A DNA stretch of 64,000 nt, taken from NCBI GenBank assembly GCA_947685225.1, contig CANTUV010000035.1, positions 9,369,501-9,433,500 on the forward strand, given 5' to 3'. Below the pieces are notes generated by a model. That model ran no database searches, had not been told where the DNA came from, and saw only the letters and a list, made by a program, of their open reading frames with translations. A program made the translations under genes and the position numbers. The DNA is from Garcia nutans. Its lineage: Eukaryota; Streptophyta; Magnoliopsida; Malpighiales; Euphorbiaceae. Positions 11,893-24,400 of this stretch are shown here, piece after piece. Each line of letters starts with the position of its first letter. Position 1 is the stretch's first letter.

Positions 11893-13161
11893 ATGTCTCT
11901 AGATTCGTGGCAAGCTATGGAACGAAACATAGAATCGCAAGCATCTGGGTCTGCAGATGCCGGGGAAGCTCATAGACCAGGGTCAGCAGTAGCTGAAATA
12001 CCCGGTCCGGAGACTTATCTTAGGCAGATTGCTACAGCTTTTCAGCAAATGGCCGGAAGGGGCCCTGCTGCTGAGGGAGATAGGAAACCCCCGATTGAGA
12101 AGTTAAGAAAGTATGGTGCAAAGGAATTTAAGGCTGGTTGTGAAGAGAGATCTTAAGAAGCAGAATATTGGTTAGATAGTATCATTAGAGTTCTTGACCA
12201 GCTCCAATGCACTCCGGAGGAAAGAGTGGTTTGTGCTACCTCGCTCCTAACAGAGGAGGCGTACATATGGTGGGATACCACGTAGCAGCGGGTTCCACCA
12301 GAACAGCGACCTTGGGAATTCTTCAAGAGTGAGTTTAAAAAGAGGTATATCACTGATGCATATTTGACTGCAAGGCGCAATGAGTTCATTCATTTGAAAC
12401 AAGGCAGAATGATGGTATCAGAATATGAGAAGGAGTTTACGCGCCTTAGTAAGTATGGAAAGAAGTTAATAGAAACCGAAGCTGAGTGATGCGAGAAATT
12501 TTTAGAAGGACTTAATGATGAAATTAAGATACAGCTAGTGGCATTGGATAATACAGAGTTTTCAAAGTTGGTGGCTAAAGCATTGGATGTTGAAAAGGTG
12601 CAAGTAAATCTGAGGAATCGTCAACAGAGAATTCAACAGAAAAGAGAGCAAGCACAGAGTGCCCTAGGTAATCATCAATCTGCTAGTAAGAGAGCTAAGG
12701 GTGAAGGATCCTTTATGAGTGTAAAGCAGAATTTAAGACCATCTAAAGGACCTAATTTTCAAGCTACCTCAGTAGCCAGCACGGAAGGAATAAGCAGAGG
12801 ATCAAGTAAAGGTTCTGGAAGGACTGAATATACACCATACCCCTCGTGTGAGCATTGTGGACGAAAGCATAGGGGAGAATGTTGGTTAGTTACTGGAGCT
12901 TGTATACTTTGTGGTGCCACTGATCACCTTAAGAATGATTGTCCTAGAAATGTGGTAGAGATTTCAAAAGTTCCTGAAAGAACACAAGTAGCAAGTAGCA
13001 ACGGTAAAGGTCGAGAAAGAGGAAGAGGCAGAGAAAATGGTAGTAATCAAATAGGAACAAGATCGGAGACAGTAAATCGCTCTGAATCGAGAGCGCCAGC
13101 CAGGATATATTACATGAGGGCAGAAGAGAATAAAGCAGGAGAAGGAAATGAAGGTACGTAA
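11893..13161 (+). pseudogene. gag polyprotein gene with three in-frame stops
   Basis: One frame runs from ATG 11893 to the stop at 13159-13161, interrupted by TAA (12154-12156), TAG (12283-12285) and TGA (12487-12489). Family features are a retrotrans_gag region with YWLDSIIRVLDQLQCTPEE and EAYIWWDT (about 12166-12282), FKKRYITDAYLTARRNEF (about 12334-12387) and LKQGRMMVSEYEKEFTRL (about 12394-12447). A basic, Q-rich linker follows. The tail has two Cys/His motifs, CEHCGRKHRGEC (12847-12882) and the CCHC knuckle CILCGATDHLKNDC (12901-12942), an arrangement typical of Tekay/Del chromovirus gag. All three stops can be explained by single C-to-T changes (CAA, CAG, CGA), as expected from methylated-cytosine decay. 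No intact coding remains, and I cannot tell whether other copies elsewhere are intact. Confidence 0.9.
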
Positions 13162-14316
13162 GTTTAAAATAAGTGTCTTGAGTATGCTTGATTGGTTATT
13201 TATTTGGATTCTGAAATTGTAAAAAAAGTATATTTGCACTTTGTGAGTGTCTCGATTTTTATTATGTAATTTAGTTTATCGTTTAAAGTTTTGGATTAAT
13301 GTAAAATGATACGTTTTCACTTTTTGGTGGCTATCCTATTTATTTCATTTTAAGACATAGTTATAAGGGCATGTTTCTATCTTGTATGAGTGCCCATTTA
13401 TTATTTTGTTTTGACTTATTTTGATTTTAATGCAATAAATTCTTTATTTATTTTGAATTGCATGTAGTATGGATAATAACATAATATTTAAAAATTTTAT
13501 AATATTTAGACCTAAAAAGAAGCTCGATTCCAATGAACCGGGCGTTGTGGGGATGCTGGGTCATTTTCACATTCCCCACGCGTACCCAACTTTCTGAACC
13601 CATTAAGGGGTTAGAGATTTCTTAGGAATCAAGTCATCCACCTCTTTCTTTTTTTCTACTCGTCCGGGTGGCGACTCTATTTTCTCCCAGTTTAGGCTTA
13701 TGTTCTCTAAGGCCCTGAGCCTAATAGTGTCGAAATCGCAAGAACTATTCTATCGAGAGTGGAGGCAAGAATCCCTGCTCACAGTGGCTACTTCACAGGA
13801 GATAAGAGAAGTTGATTCTATTTTTCTCTATATTATTTTATTCTTTCTTATTATGATATTGTCCATTGTGTCATTTTATATTGTATTGTGTACGTGAATT
13901 AGGACTCCCATGTTACCCGTGTTGTGTTATGTAAGGAATACCATACTTTCGCTCAATATATGAAAATCGAGCATGGCATAACCACCCATATCCTCGTACC
14001 TTTGGGTATATACTTGCTATGGGAGCCTAAACTTTTTAATCCAAAGACTAAAACTCATATAGTTGGCCTAGTTACTTTCCTTAGGTTTTACCCAAATGCT
14101 TGTTGTTTAACTATGATTGATATATCTTGGTTTGAACCATGACTTATTTGGTTTGTTCTTTTCTTAATATGACCTAACTATATTGTAAGCCTAAAATTAT
14201 TATTTTAAAAGTCCAAAATGATTTTCAAGATTATGTGACGATTATTAGTTATATTTATGATGTGTAATTACACGTAAGAATCATGCATGAATAAGTAAGT
14301 TTCGGGGCGAAACTTA
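13162..14316 (+). other. Interior of the Gypsy element downstream of gag, non-coding
   Basis: This is where pol would lie, but no protease, RT or integrase motif is visible on either strand. It holds a GC-richer segment (13510-13700) with GAACCGGGCGTTGTGG and CGGGTGGCGACTCT, a motif I associate with untranslated parts of plant Gypsy elements. The small ORFs at 13700-13897 and 13924-14142 resemble no family. Confidence 0.7.
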
Positions 14317-14334
14317 AATTAAGGGAGGTAGAAC
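14317..14334 (+). promoter_or_regulatory. Polypurine tract before the 3' LTR
   Basis: AATTAAGGGAGGTAGAAC runs directly into the LTR start TGTCAC at 14335, which is the expected plus-strand priming position. Confidence 0.75.
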
Positions 14335-17083
14335 TGTCACATCCCAAAGTTTAGGTAGTCGAGTATTAGGCAAGATGGACATAAATAAGTAGTCAAATAG
14401 AGGCTCGAGATAGTCAAAAATAAAATTGGTGTGCAAAGGAGGCTCGTGAAGTCGACGGGACCTAAATGTAATTTTTCGAAAGGCCGAAGACCTAAGAGTA
14501 ATTTTCCGAAAAGTTGTGTTGGTTCTTAATAGTGACCCTAACGGATGCCATAAATGTGTTCTCGGGATTAATCGGGTCGTAATGGTGGCGCACGATTTTT
14601 TCCGAAAATGCACGGTTTGTAAGTTACTGCGATTTTCCGACAAGGGCATTTTGGACATTTCCACCGGAGGGGCGATTTTGTAATTAAATATAACATTGGG
14701 GGAAAAATTTAAAAGAACAAAAAGCCACTTTCAAGTGGCCAAATCCTAGCCATTAAGTCCATATGGGTTGGACAAATCATGGTCATTGAAAATAAACAAA
14801 TTAATTAAATGGAAATTAAATTATAAACAACTAATTTTGGTCTTCCAAACACAAGTAAAGGATCAAAAAACACCACCATCACCACTTTTCTTCTTCCTTA
14901 GGTCGTGCTCCCCCCTCCCTTCCATTTTCAAGGAGAAAATTTTCAAGTCTAAGCCATTTTTCAAGTGAAATTCAATAGGAAATAAGGTAAGATACCATTC
15001 TAAGTCTTATTCTTTCATTAGAATTAGGTATTAGGCTATGTTTAGGAAGATTTGATATTATGTTCATGTTGGAAAAGTATTAGTAAGTTGATGATTATGG
15101 TGAAAAATGATTAACTACTTAAAGGAAATGACGAAAATGGTGATTATTAGTAAGAATAAGTAAAGGATTGTTAGAAAATCATAAGGTAGCATCATGTTCA
15201 TATCTAGGGTTTGTTCTTACATATGTGACATGTTAAATTCATAGGAAATCAAGGAGATTAGAGAGGAAAGGAAGTGAAATAGACAAGAAGAGCAAGGAAA
15301 AGCAATGTTTGGTACTTTAACTAATTGTTTGTTCATTTTCTTGAAATTTTTCTGTTTTAGAATTAGTGAAATGCTGTAACTTGTATGATTTTTAATTAAA
15401 TATAGAAAAATGTTCTTGAATTTAATTTTTGATATGTTGTGCCTCAATGTGTCTAGAATGACTGAAAAATATTTTGAGTTGAATTCGGAATGGTTATGAT
15501 TATGGAAAAATTATTTCTGTTAGACCTGCTCTAGGAGTTACCTGGACTGAGACAGCCATGTTTCCGGATTTTTAATAAAATTTAGAAAAATAATCTTCAA
15601 TTGAATTTTGTATATGTTGTTTTTTAGTGAGTCTAGTATTTTAGAAAAATAATTTGGAACCACATTGATTGAATTTAATTTACGGAATTCACAAAATTCA
15701 GAACTACTGCCAGGATGCAGGGCAACTGGAGCAGTCTGGTTGGGTGAACTACTTGACCAAGATTTTTTGTCCAGTTTGATATGAAATTTTAAAGGAATGA
15801 TTTTAAGATGTAAAACTAAATTTTGTAAAAATTTTAGAGTTTTTAGTCAAGTAGATTATTTTATACAATTTTTCAAAATAAGGATCAAGTTGAGTCCAAA
15901 ACCAGAATTTACTATTCATATGGTCACTTTGCTAATATTCATTTGGTCATTTTTCAAAAGTAATCCAATTGATTCCCTATGCATATAAATGAGCATAATA
16001 TGTTATTAAAATGACAAAATATGATATTTCATGTTGAAATAAAATAAGAAACATAAGTCGATAATTGTATAATGCATATTCGATTAAGAAATGGCATGAA
16101 AATTTTGGCTCCATTGGGTATCTGGGATAGTACTGAGTAGGGTAAGGGTATGATATATCATACTATATGCAGTGCTGCTTTGATATAGGACTTCGGTCCG
16201 AGTTATATAGGGTGACGACCCGAGCTATATAGGACTTCGATCCGAGTTATATAGGGCAATCGCCCGAGTTATATAGGACTCCGGTTCGAGGGCTTCGACC
16301 ACAGATTCCACAGGGCTTGGTCCGCAATTTTTTAGGGCCACAGCCACAGAATATATATATATATAGTTGTTTCAGTTAGTTCCTTACTATACGTTAGTCT
16401 ACCAAATTACCTTGTGGAGCGAAATGATAAAATGATAATAACTTAATATATGACATGTATGGATTGTTTTTACTGTGATATTATTTTTCAATTTGACTAA
16501 TTGTTTTTAAAAGTGCATTATGCTTTTATTATTTATTTTTCATAATTAGTTAAAGTGTCCACTAAGCAATGCTTAGCGAGTTTAGTTTCTTCTAAACTCG
16601 TAGGTTATTAGCAAGGAGCCAGTAGCGAGCAGAGAAGTCCTGCGATCTGTCGGTCATCAACAAACTTAGGTGGTGCTCTTCATTTTGTATTTTGGTATTA
16701 GAAACTGGCATGTACTTATTTAAACAATACAAAGAGATAACTTGATGTAGCATGTAAATATAGTAATATATAATAACTGTATGGTTTTGAATTGAGTTGG
16801 GTTGTGAATATAGAAGTATGAATTTTTCTTGCAGGATTGTAGTTGAGGTTATAAGGGTGGATTATTGGGAGTGTGCTTGAGTTGAATTGTGAAACAAAAT
16901 GTTTTTCAAAAATAAAAAAATTCAGTTTTGTCGACACTTGGGACCTAGAATTTTAAGGGAAACTCCGTCAAAATTTTTGAAAAATTTTTATAAGCAACAT
17001 TAAGTAAGCTGACATAACCAGAGCTCGTATCCCGATGTAGCATTCCTCCTCGGCTTATTCATAAGTCGGGAAGGGGTGTTACA
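14335..17083 (+). repeat. 3' LTR of the gag-only Gypsy element
   Basis: 2749 bp, aligned with 8951-11701. It shares the CTTCGGTCCGAG tandem stretch (16180-16305). The (AT)n run at about 16350-16366 is shorter than in the 5' LTR, which accounts for part of the length difference. Confidence 0.95.
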
Positions 17084-17088
17084 TTGCA

Positions 17089-18175
17089 AATATAATTATC
17101 AAGTGAAAATAAATGAAAAAAATAAATAGTAGACCACACAAAATATAAAAAAAATTATTACTAATAAAACAAAAATATAAAAAATATGATACATTAATAT
17201 TGTGGGAGAAGAGAATACTCATGTAGTGGTTACGGTTTTTTGTATTTTTTTATATACTATATAGATAACTAATAATTATCAATATTAAATAAATAAAAAT
17301 AAGAAAAAAATAAATAGTAGACTAAACAAAATATGAAAAAAATATTATTTTTAAAAAGTAAAAATATAAAAAAATATATGATATATTATCTGTACATTGG
17401 AGAAGAGAATAGTGTTATTTTTTAAAATTTGAATAATATTATAAGAGAAGAGAATATTAGTGTAGCGGTTATTTTTTTATTTTTTATATAATATATAAAT
17501 AACTAATTATTATCAATATCAAATAAATAAAATAAAATAAAAATTAAATAATAGACTAAATATAATATAAGAAAAATTATCATTAATAAAAAAATTGATA
17601 TTTTACCTGCATGAGGGAGAAGAGAATAGTTTTATAGTTTTAAAACTGAATAGTACTTTGATAAAAGAAAATATTATTATAATATTATTATATTTTTTAT
17701 GTAATTTGTAGATAACTAATCATTATCAACAGTAAATAAACATAAATAATAAATAATAAATCAAATAAAATATAGAAATAAAATTATAATAGATAAAAAA
17801 TAAAAAAATAAAAAAAATAATATATTACCCACACGTGCGGAAACAAAAAATAATGATATGATTTTGAAATTTAATAGTATTATGGAAAAAGAGAATATTA
17901 GTTTAGTAGTTTTAATTTTTGTGAGTGTGTGTGTGTTTTATATAATATGTAGATAACTAATCAATATTAATATTGAATAAGATATCATAATTTTATTTAA
18001 ACTCTCCAAATAAATATAATTATTATTAATATCAAATAACATATTTTTTATTTAAACTTTTCAAATAAATATTAGAGAAAATATATTTAATATAATAATT
18101 AATAATTTAATTTAAAATTTTAAAACTTGGGACACATGGTAAAATGAGAGAAAGAGACACAAGGTATAGTACTGT
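17089..18175. repeat. AT-rich tandemly repetitive DNA
   Basis: The motif GAGAAGAGAATA recurs near 17205, 17400, 17440 and 17612. It is followed each time by (A/T)-rich runs, TAACTAATNATTATCAATAT, and a version of AAATAGTAGACTAAA. The right part (about 17960-18070) resembles 41725-41825, for instance AATATCATAATTTTATTTAA beside CTCTCCAAATAAATAT. It has no coding potential and is the continuation of the repeat into which the Gypsy element inserted. Confidence 0.65.
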
Positions 18176-18700
18176 GAAACATTTGATATTAAATAAATTA
18201 AATATTATCGATAAATAGAAAAAAAAAATTATGATGAATTTATGCAAATATTATTTCTTTGTTAAATAACATAAATATCAGAGAGCAGATGGAACCCAAT
18301 TAAGTGAAATAGATAATTAATATGAATTTTTTTATATTTAATATCTTAACTTTTTATATTTAAAAGCATTATTTTTATTTAATATTTAAGAAAATATGAT
18401 ACGTGATAAGATTAGAAAGCTTTTCTAATTGCTACATAATTAGTTTTAAACTCACGTATTATGCGATAATAATTTAATAATTTTATACTTTTGATTAATT
18501 TAATTTTAAAAATTAAATAATAATTTGCTAAAAAAATTCAAGATATAAATAAGATTATTCTTATTCGCGAAACTTTATACATTACTTGAAATAGTAATTA
18601 ATACATTACAAATGTGATGATCAAATGAAAAATAAAAAATAGTTGAAATGAAATATTAAAAAAAATATGTGATAAATCAGTATTGTGGGAGATATAGTAC
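18176..18700. repeat. AT-rich repeat, copy 2, with the paralogous unoccupied insertion site
   Basis: Aligns with copy 1 (8486-8950) and then, without a break, with the sequence right of the Gypsy element. Around 18606 it reads ATACATTACAAATGTGATGA, where the occupied copy reads GATGTTGCA, the LTR element, then AATATAATTATCAAGTG. Correcting for the 8138 inserted bases, the two copies are about 1.55 kb apart. Confidence 0.65.
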
Positions 18701-18754
18701 ATCTAATTCATAATTTCTATATATATTATTAAGTTGATGGTACAAATTCTCCTC

Positions 18755-18787
<33 letters not shown>
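18755..18787. repeat. (AAT)n microsatellite
   Basis: About eleven AAT units. Confidence 0.95.
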
Positions 18788-19996
18788 TCCATAAAAATAG
18801 ACTTATTTTGAAATAATAATTAATTTATTAATTTTATAATATGTTCTTATTTGATGTACAATTTCATTTAATATAATTTATTTATTTTTAATAAAATCAT
18901 ATGATATATCTAATGCTAATAAAATGTTATAGTAGAAAAAAAATTAGCAAATTTCATTAATTTAATTATAGTAACTATATTCTTTTAAAATAAATTTATT
19001 TTTATAGGACAAAAAATTATAAAAATAAATATATTTATTTTAAAATTATTTATAAAATGAAAAAAATTTCTAATAAAAATCTTAGTTAAAATAAATGTTA
19101 TTAAAAATAAATAAACAAATTAGTGAATTCAACTTAATAATATTAGAATCTTCTTTTAAATTATAATTAAAGTTTTGAATTCAAATTTTAATATGAGTAG
19201 ATATAACAAAATAAAATAAATACAAAGATAACAACACTTTTACATTGATCATAAATTTTATGGAAATTTATATTTTCTTTGAAAATAATGATCACTTTAA
19301 TGGGTCATTGTGTCACTAATTACCGTGTCTTCATGGCTTTTTTTTTTTATTAATTTTTTAAGAAGTAAAAGATGTTTTATGATTTTTATTAAAAGTTTGA
19401 CAATTAAAGCCTGCAAAGTGCAAAAAAAAAAAAAAAAAAAAGCTTATAGAGCAAGGGTTGTAGAGTCAAAGTATCACATGGTTTAAAGCATTAATTAAAA
19501 GACCATATTAACCCTTTAAAAAACTTAATTACTTAAAAAATGGCGCCCTGCCATTTTTGCTATGTGTTTGAAAAAAGAAAACTCATCAGTGGATCTCACT
19601 TATTTATGCAAATACCAAAACGCTCTCTCCGAACAAAACCATTTTGCATTGAAATTTTAGGGGTGAGACTGATATTTTATTGAAGTTAAAATTAATTGGA
19701 TTCTATTGTTCCTAAAAATATGCCTTATATTATTCTATTATTGATAGCTAAAATATTTAGTACTAGACTCTCACCATATATTAGCACTTGTATGTTTCAT
19801 TCCCAATCCTTGAGATTATCCTTAATACTCATCCTCAAGTGATAATTGGTAATACACATGCAAATGTCACTTGGAGTAAGCACTTCGTTGGTTGGGATTG
19901 GACATCCAGCTAAAAAAATCTATAAAAGAGATTCAAACACTAAACGCAATATTTGAAAATACACATCTAATACGGACTTGCACTAATACCATGTTG

Positions 19997-20036
<40 letters not shown>

Positions 20037-20789
20037 TGAAGAGGTTGACAATTATAGAAGAATATTAGAATCAAAGATAAATATTAATATACAGGGTGCT
20101 ATCATAACTTAAATGTCTAGCATTAGAATTTCATCATACATTAGCCTTTATATTTTTTTCATTCTCGATCCGTGTGGGATATCCTTAATATTAACAATAT
20201 TTTTCAATATATTTATTTTTTTCAAATAACATTTTGAACACTGATATCCATTATAAAAAGTATTATTATTATTATTATTATTAGTTTAAAAAAATGAGAT
20301 TTCTTGTGAAAATCAAAGATATAAGATTCGTGATAGATTTTGCCACCCATATTAAAGATATATTAAATTTTAAATTTTTAAACAGAAACTTTTATCTGTA
20401 AAATCCTTAATTTATTGATCATGCAATAAATAAAAATGGAAAGTGGAGCCTTATACCTTTCACTAATTAATCACATGAAGCATGAAAGAAGAATGTCGAA
20501 AATTACTAAAGCAATCAAAAAATAGGTTAATAGAAAGGAAAAAGAAAAAAGAAAAAAATTAGGTAAAAATAACAATTGATGATGAATGTGTTTTCGAGAT
20601 TTATTTTATGTTATTGGGTTTTCAGTAAACATGTTTCTTTTCTTTATTTATCCTTTAATATATATATAATATAATATTTTAATATTCATTTTTTATTTAA
20701 AATAAAATCTTTATTTTTTATAAAATATTATTGTTTTATTTATTTCTTCAAAAGTAATAATTTTATCTTTGTTTTTATTGAAAATGGAA
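18788..20789. other. Intergenic stretch without a recognised gene
   Basis: AT-rich. It holds a 20-base A run (19422-19441), an (ATT)n microsatellite (20000-20034) and another (20261-20283). Two diverged similar stretches, about 19745-19830 (CTCACCATATATTAGCAC) and 20115-20190 (TTCATCATACATTAGCC), look like copies of an old repeat that I cannot classify. Confidence 0.6.
20000..20034. repeat. (ATT)n microsatellite
   Basis: About eleven ATT units. Confidence 0.95.
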
Positions 20790-21265
20790 CAAAAAGAAAA
20801 AAAACATTATACTATAAATTTTCTAGAAAAGGAAGCCCCAAAAACATCTCCAAACAAAATCAAACTGAACTCGGGAAGAATCGCATCATGCTAATGAAAT
20901 AAAATATAAGAATTGAAAGCCCATTTAATCATTAAATCAGCAGTTGAATTAGTCTTATGATAAATATGACAGATCTGAACTGCGATTAAAAGATCTTTGA
21001 TATGAAAAATTAAAGTACTATAGGCTGGCTAGAAAGGAATATCACCCGTTAATGGATGTGAGACACTTTGATTATCAATCTAAAGTATAATACTCTGCTA
21101 ATTTTTGCACCAAACTTCTCTGAATCCCAAGAAGACACCACATTATTCCATATAAAAAGTGTTGCAACTACCCGGACAAGCTAAAAAACCACCATGAAAA
21201 TTACCATCAACATATAAAAAGATAACCCAGCTGTAGCTTTCTTTGGAACTTCTAAAAATTTTGTC
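20790..21265 (-). pseudogene. Possible second LINE 3' fragment (RNase H region)
   Basis: On the minus strand this GC-richer segment gives broken fragments that resemble the RNase H tail of plant L1-type LINEs. It lies 3' of the better preserved LINE and seems separated from it by that element's T-rich 3' terminus near 21410. It could instead be a rearranged part of the same insertion. Confidence 0.35.
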
Positions 21266-21409
21266 AGTGTTAATAATTATCACATATGAATAACTAGAAT
21301 TTCAACCGATAAGAATAAGTTGCTAAACAAGTGCACCTCACAAAAAATTATACTTCAATTAATGATTAATTACAAACTTGGACTGCTACCTTAATAATTT
21401 TAAGTTTTT

Positions 21410-24400
21410 TTTTAGCTGCAAAAGAGATAATTGTATTAAGAAATATCTTTTTGAATCAGAAAGTCCAACACAGGAGGTGTAATAGATAACCAATCCATAT
21501 TAAGGGTAGATTTAGAAATAGTTGTGGCTATCCAATCAGCAACCCTATTGCATGTTCTAAGAGTGAAGGCAAACTTCCAATTACAACAATCTAATTTTTA
21601 GGACTAAAACATCAAATACAAAATTGTCTATCTCCGACTAAAATATCAAATACAAAATTGTCTATCTCCCATGGGCAGTCAATGTTGTTGTTGATGGAGT
21701 GAATGAGCATTTGGCATTCTGATTCAAAGATGCAAAAATTATAGCCATTTTCTTTAGCCATTCTTACCGCAATAAGCATAGATTATGCTTCATTTGCAAG
21801 TGGGGAGGTAGAATTGATAATTGAAGCCTTGCTAAAACAAAAGGATGCTACTAGAATTCCTAAAAATAGTTGAATACCCAACATATTTGGATTTATTGCA
21901 AAAGCTAGCATCTATATTTACCTTGATCCAATCGGAGGGAAGAGGAATCCGTCTGTTAGAAGTGATGGTGCTGGTGTTGCTTGTATTCGTGTTGGTGGAG
22001 ATAAAAGAGTGACCTTAATAAAATAAAGATCTCAAAATGAGAGGCCCTTATGACAATTTCTTATGGATCTAACCTTTTATTTCAAAAGTAGAATTCATTT
22101 CTAGATTTCCAAATAGTCTAGCACAAATAAGATACATTCTCAAGAAAGTATTCCTGATCAATTGATATAGCAAGTAATATGAGATTGTGCCACCAATCCA
22201 GGAATGACCTAGTATTAAGTGTCATAGGAAAGAACCCCAAATTTATCTAAACCATGAAACTTTTGCATGCTCACAATGGAACAACATATGAATAATGCTT
22301 TCCTCCTCTATCCCGCAAATAGGACACATTGGCTCTTTACTTAATTTCCTTTTTTGCAAATTCTGCTTAATAGCGAAAGCATTCACACACATACGCCATA
22401 AAAAAAGATTTGACTTTAAGCTTAATGTTAATTTTTCATACGGATTTCCATACCCCACTATGTAGTATAGAAGAGTTAGAGGATGATACAAGGGCTTCTT
22501 CTTTTCTAATAGCAAGAAAATGACAAACATATTTGATGGAGATCTTCCCTATTTTGTCTAGATGCCAAATGATTTTATCTTTAGTATTTGTGTAAGAGAT
22601 GGGAAACTTGAGAATAAATGTTGCTACTTCTGGAGAGAAGAGGTTAGACATTAAATTTCTATTCCAACCCCCTTGATGGCCAATCAAATTAACAACCCAT
22701 ATGACATTCTATTGTGCAAGCCTTTCCTCCCTAATTTGGAACAGAGGGAGGTGCATAACCCAAGTATCCTCCCAAATATTGATGCTCTTACCATTCTTCA
22801 CCATCCACCTCAAACCATCATTAATGTAGTCTCTAGTTTTCACCATGCTTCTTCATCCCTATGATGGTCTAGAACCAATTTTGACTTCAAGGAAGGAACT
22901 GTTAGGAAAGTAAAGGGATTTCAAGAGCTTCACTCATGTTGAATCCATATTAGTGATTAGCTTCTAGCATGGCTTGGCAAGTGACGCAACATTGAAATGC
23001 AAAAAGTCTTTGAAACCCATTCCCCCTTTGAATTTGGATTTAGTAATGATTTCCCATTTTCTCTAATATATCCCTTTCCCTTGTCAAAATTCCACCAAAA
23101 GATCAATATAATGTGGTCTAGGTCTTTAGAAAGGACTCTAGGAAGAAGAAAACAAGACATAACATGAGTGGAAATAACAATTAGTACTAACTTGATTATA
23201 ATTTCTTTACCTGCATGGGGGAGAAGATTATACTTCCATGATTAGATCTTGCTTAGGATTCTATCCTTTAGAAAGGAAAGAGTATCTTTTTTAGACCTTC
23301 CCCATTGTGCGGGAGTTACTAGATATTTTCCAAATTCTCCCATTTCCTTCATTCCCATCATCTGAGATATGCTTGCTTTTATGTTGTATAGGGTGAATTT
23401 ACTAAAGGCCACAATAGATTTTTTCCAATTAATGATTTGATCTGAAGCTACATAATAAATTTTTAGAATGTTCAAAAATTACAAGCCACCTCTACATTAG
23501 CTTTTCCACATAATAGGATATCATCAGCAAATTAAAGAAGAGTAAAAATGGTTGAGTTTCTATGAACCTGAATACCCCTGATCAATCCTTCTTCTATTGC
23601 CTAATAGATAAGAGTAGATAAAGCATTAGTGATAAATAAGAATAGGGTAGGTGGGGGTCACTTTATCTAAGACCCCTTGAAGGTCAAAAGGTCCTAATGC
23701 ATCCACCATTTAATATGATCCCATAAGATATAGTTGTCACACATTGCATGATCAATCTGATAGTTTTCACATAAAAACCCATTGCTTTAAGAATACATTT
23801 GAAGAAATTCCAATCTACCTTATCATATGCTTTATTCATGTCTAATTTCACTATCATATTCCATTCCCTGCTGAGATGTTTAGTTTATAAAGAGTGAAAA
23901 AGCTCATGTGCAATGAAAATATTTTCATGTATGACTTTGCTCGGAGTAAAAGCACTTTGTTCAAAAGAGATAAGATCATTCAAGTATGGTTTCAATCTAG
24001 ATGTTATGATCTTTAAAATGATTTTATAAGAGAAATTACACAATGCAATAGGTCTGTATTATTATAAAGACACATGATGAAGTACCTAAGGAATTAACAC
24101 TATATTTGTAGAGTTTAAGTATTGGGAGGTAGTACTTTCCTGAAAAAAAAATTACACTGCATTGATAAATTCTTTAATAACTGCCCAAAATCTCTCATAA
24201 AAGAAGCCTGGATAGCCATCCGGTCCTGGAGCCTTAAAAGCACCCATTTGTTTTACCGTTATATATATTTCCTCGGAGGATGGAATGGCATAGATAGATA
24301 CAATTAATTCAACTGACACCTGCGTGTGAAAGTGGTCTATAATTACCTCTTGATGTTCAATTGCCTCTGCCATGTATAGGTTTTTATAGAAGTCTACCAC

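Larger units (their letters stand above)
8951..17083 (+). mobile_element. Complete gag-only Ty3/Gypsy LTR retrotransposon (TR-GAG-like, Tekay/Del-type gag)
   Basis: This is an 8133-bp element with two long LTRs (8951-11701 and 14335-17083), each starting TGTCACATCCC and ending GGGTGTTACA, flanked by a perfect 5-bp target duplication TTGCA (8946-8950 and 17084-17088). A tRNA-Met primer site (11707-11718) follows the left LTR and a purine tract precedes the right one. The 2633-bp interior encodes only a broken gag; there is no protease, reverse transcriptase, RNase H or integrase. Published gag-only terminal-repeat retrotransposons have this layout and depend on partners for the missing enzymes. 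The LTRs differ by at least ten substitutions in their first 200 bp, so the insertion is not recent. Confidence 0.93.

Noticed and set aside
12153..12389. Minus-strand ORF opposite gag
   Set aside because: Shadow of the gag frame on the other strand; no family features.
14314..14664. 116-codon minus-strand ORF spanning the 3' LTR start
   Set aside because: Crosses the LTR boundary and is not open in the 5' LTR copy; no domain.
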